Shown here: piece after piece, positions 62,153-64,000 of the stretch
Position numbering within the stretch: position 1 is the first letter of the stretch
How the letters are laid out: the number at the start of each line of letters is the position of its first letter
Source of the DNA: Mycobacterium sp. HUMS_12744610
Lineage (GTDB): Bacteria > Actinomycetota > Actinomycetes > Mycobacteriales > Mycobacteriaceae
DNA length: 64,000 nt
Reading direction: 5' to 3'
NCBI RefSeq assembly: GCF_041206865.1
Contig: NZ_JBGEDP010000001.1
Coordinates: forward strand, 1,860,001-1,924,000
Made by a program: the position numbers and the translations under genes
Notes under the pieces: generated by a model
The model's input: the letters and a program-made list of their open reading frames with translations, nothing else
Told to the model about the DNA's origin: nothing
Databases searched by the model: none

Positions 62153-62824
62153 ATGACTAGACGAGGGGGAAGGTCGGGCACCCCGGCGCCTCGGGAGGCG
62201 TCGCGGCCGGCGTGGATGGTCGGCGCGGCCACGATCCTCACCTTCGTGGCGCTGCTCTACCTCGTCGAACTGATCGACCAGCTGACGCGGCACTCGCTGG
62301 ACTCCAACGGCATCAGGCCGCTGCAGGCCGACGGCCTGTGGGGCATCGTGTTCGCTCCGGTCTTGCACGCCGGCTGGGAACACCTGATGGCCAACACCGT
62401 GCCGCTGTTGGTGCTGGGATTCCTCATGACGCTGTTCGGGTTGTCGCGCTTCGTCTGGGCCACCGCGATCGTCTGGATCGTGGGCGGGTTCGGTACCTGG
62501 CTGATCGGCGACCTGGGCAGCAGCTGCGGCCCCACCGACCACATCGGGGCCTCGGGCCTGATCTTCGGGTGGCTGGCCTTTCTGCTCGTGTTCGGGATAT
62601 TCGTGCGCCGGGTGTGGGACATCATCATCGGCCTGGTGGTCTTGTTGGTCTACGGCGGCATCCTGCTCGGCGCCATGCCGGTGCTGGGCAGGTGCGGCGG
62701 CGTGTCGTGGCAGGGCCACCTGTGCGGAGCGGTCGCCGGCGTGGTGGCCGCCTACGCGTTGTCCGCCCCGGAGCGCAAGGCACGTGCCGTCAAGAAGGCC
62801 TCGACCCAGCGGCGCAGCGCGTGA
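62153..62824 (+). CDS. Rhomboid-family intramembrane serine protease
   Basis: 223 residues from ATG 62153 (ribosome-binding site GAGGGG), with six hydrophobic helices. The catalytic serine is in [10 protein letters not shown] (GxSG) and the catalytic histidine in [11 protein letters not shown]. Also [18 protein letters not shown], the rhomboid HxxxHxxxN text. So a probably active protease. Rv1337 type. In M. tuberculosis mec, cysO and cysM stand between it and the Rv1333-type gene; here they are missing. The stop overlaps murI (GTGA). Confidence 0.93.
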   Translation: MTRRGGRSGTPAPREASRPAWMVGAATILTFVALLYLVELIDQLTRHSLDSNGIRPLQADGLWGIVFAPVLHAGWEHLMANTVPLLVLGFLMTLFGLSRFVWATAIVWIVGGFGTWLIGDLGSSCGPTDHIGASGLIFGWLAFLLVFGIFVRRVWDIIIGLVVLLVYGGILLGAMPVLGRCGGVSWQGHLCGAVAGVVAAYALSAPERKARAVKKASTQRRSA

Positions 62825-63648
62825 TCTCGTCCCTGGCTCCCATCGGGATCTTCGATTCCGGTGTCGGCGGGCTGACGGTGGCCCGGGCCATCATCGACCA
62901 GCTGCCCGACGAGGACATCATCTACGTCGGCGACACCGCGCACGGCCCCTACGGGCCGCTCCCCATTCCCGAGATCCGCGCGCACGCGCTCGCGATCGGC
63001 GACGACCTGGTCGACCGCGGCGTCAAGGCGCTGGTGATCGCCTGCAACACGGCCTCGGCGGCATGCCTGCGCGATGCGCGCGAACGCTACGCCGTGCCCG
63101 TCGTCGAGGTGATCCTGCCGGCGGTGCGGCGTGCGGTCGCCACCACCCGCAACGGCCGCATCGGGGTGATCGGGACGCAGGCGACCATCGCCTCGCACGC
63201 GTACCAGGACGCCTTCGCCGCCGCCCGCGACGCCGAGATCACCGCGGTGGCCTGCCCGCGTTTCGTGGACTTCGTGGAGCGCGGGGTCACCAGCGGACGT
63301 CAGGTGCTGGGGCTGGCCGAGGGCTACCTGGAGCCGTTGCAGCGCGCCGGGGTCGACACGCTGGTGCTGGGTTGCACGCACTACCCGCTGCTGTCCGGGT
63401 TGATCCAGCTGGCGATGGGTGACACCGTGACGCTCGTCTCGAGCGCGGAGGAAACCGCCAAGGAGGTGCTTCGGGTGCTCACCGAACGAGACTTGTTGCG
63501 CCCGCACCCCGAGCGTCCCGGCGCGCCGCCGGCGAGCCGGGTGTTCGAGGCCACCGGCGACCCCGAGGCGTTCACCAAACTCGCGGCGCGGTTCCTGGGT
63601 CCGTCGGTGACGGGGGTGCGGCCGCTTCGCCACCCGTCCGAGCGCTAG
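62821..63648 (+). CDS. murI: Glutamate racemase
   Basis: 275 residues from GTG 62821, overlapping the rhomboid stop. Makes D-glutamate for peptidoglycan. The two catalytic cysteines are in [12 protein letters not shown] (about 73) and LGCTHYPLL (about 185), with [11 protein letters not shown] at the N-terminus. The position after rhomboid is as in M. tuberculosis. Confidence 0.97.
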   Translation: MISSLAPIGIFDSGVGGLTVARAIIDQLPDEDIIYVGDTAHGPYGPLPIPEIRAHALAIGDDLVDRGVKALVIACNTASAACLRDARERYAVPVVEVILPAVRRAVATTRNGRIGVIGTQATIASHAYQDAFAAARDAEITAVACPRFVDFVERGVTSGRQVLGLAEGYLEPLQRAGVDTLVLGCTHYPLLSGLIQLAMGDTVTLVSSAEETAKEVLRVLTERDLLRPHPERPGAPPASRVFEATGDPEAFTKLAARFLGPSVTGVRPLRHPSER

Positions 63649-63739
63649 CGTCCGAGCGCCGATGGCGAGGGAGATTCTGGTCACATAAATGCGGCCATGT
63701 TTTCGTCATGGTAGTACCGGGCATGGCACAGTAGTGTCC

Positions 63740-64000
63740 GTGCGAATCACCGTGCTCGGCTGCTCAGGCAGCGTGGTGGGCCCGGATTCGCCTGCGTCGG
63801 GCTACCTGCTCCGCGCGCCGGACACCCCGCCGCTGGTGCTCGACTTCGGCGGCGGCGTGTTGGGTGCGTTGCAGCGCTACGCCGATCCCAGTTCGGTACA
63901 CGTGCTGCTGTCGCACCTGCACGCCGACCACTGCCTGGACATGCCGGGACTGTTCGTCTGGCGCCGGTACCACCCGATCCGCCCCGAAGGCAAGGCGATG
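63740..64000 (+). CDS. Metallo-beta-lactamase-fold cyclic nucleotide phosphodiesterase (Rv1339 type), partial
   Basis: Begins at GTG 63740 (VRITVLGCSGSVVGPDSPAS) and runs off the window after 87 codons. The metal-binding motif SHLHADHCLD is complete. Rv1339 of M. tuberculosis has been reported as an atypical class II cAMP phosphodiesterase; the same order after murI supports orthology. Confidence 0.9.
   Translation, partial: MRITVLGCSGSVVGPDSPASGYLLRAPDTPPLVLDFGGGVLGALQRYADPSSVHVLLSHLHADHCLDMPGLFVWRRYHPIRPEGKAM

Overview
The window is a chromosomal segment of a high-GC slow-growing Mycobacterium. The call rests on gene order, which follows the M. tuberculosis Rv1292-Rv1339 interval almost gene for gene: argS-lysA-hom-thrC-thrB-rho-rpmE-prfA-prmC-(Sua5)-wecA-atp operon-murA-rrn-ogt-ada/alkA-...-nucS-fadA4-glgB-glgE-glgP-dinG-pncB-clpS-murI. 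It also rests on a single rrn operon directly after murA, PE and type VII secretion genes, a fused AtpF/AtpH-type delta subunit, and MIRU-like tandem repeats. The 16S gene has a short helix 18, unlike M. tuberculosis or the M. avium complex. Among slow growers that is typical of the M. simiae group, so a species near that group is my best guess. I ran no search; identities come from reading motifs and recalled homologues.

Layout. Positions 1-5463 are an accessory stretch: the end of a flavin-dependent oxidoreductase, a frameshifted RCK potassium channel, a NUDIX/redoxin-remnant/glutaredoxin mini-operon, a type VII secretion substrate pair with a downstream four-helix membrane protein, and tRNA-Arg(CCG). 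Positions 5576-11999 hold argS and the lysine/threonine genes. Positions 12281-19150 hold termination and translation genes (rho, rpmE, prfA, prmC, Sua5/YrdC-type) and wecA, interrupted by 13 perfect copies of a 52-base repeat. Positions 19378-27334 are the ATP synthase operon, followed by a DUF2550 membrane protein, a cobalamin adenosyltransferase and murA. Positions 29760-35240 are the rrn operon with tandem promoters, an antitermination leader and a terminator.

After rrn come a frameshifted PE gene and the alkylation-repair pair ogt-ada/alkA. Next is a compact SigK regulon (sigK-rskA-mpt83-dipZ-mpt70), which in M. tuberculosis is split between two distant loci. Three matching SigK-type promoters (-35, 15-base spacer, -10) lie in front of sigK, mpt83 and mpt70. 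The window then continues with a 2-hydroxyacid dehydrogenase, one adenylate cyclase (M. tuberculosis has three paralogues here), nucS, methylmalonyl-CoA epimerase, fadA4, a thioredoxin-TPR protein, the alpha-glucan genes glgB-glgE divergent from glgP, dinG, pncB, clpS, a DUF2017 gene, a P1-type peptidase, rhomboid, murI and the start of an Rv1339-type phosphodiesterase.

The least explained items are the 52-base repeat array with its chain of overlapping start/stop codons, the type VII substrate with a glycine-zipper tail next to a possible immunity-like membrane protein, the in-frame repeats at the glgE N-terminus, and two genes each broken by one missing base in a C/G run. The mec-cysO-cysM cassette expected between the P1 peptidase and rhomboid genes is absent.
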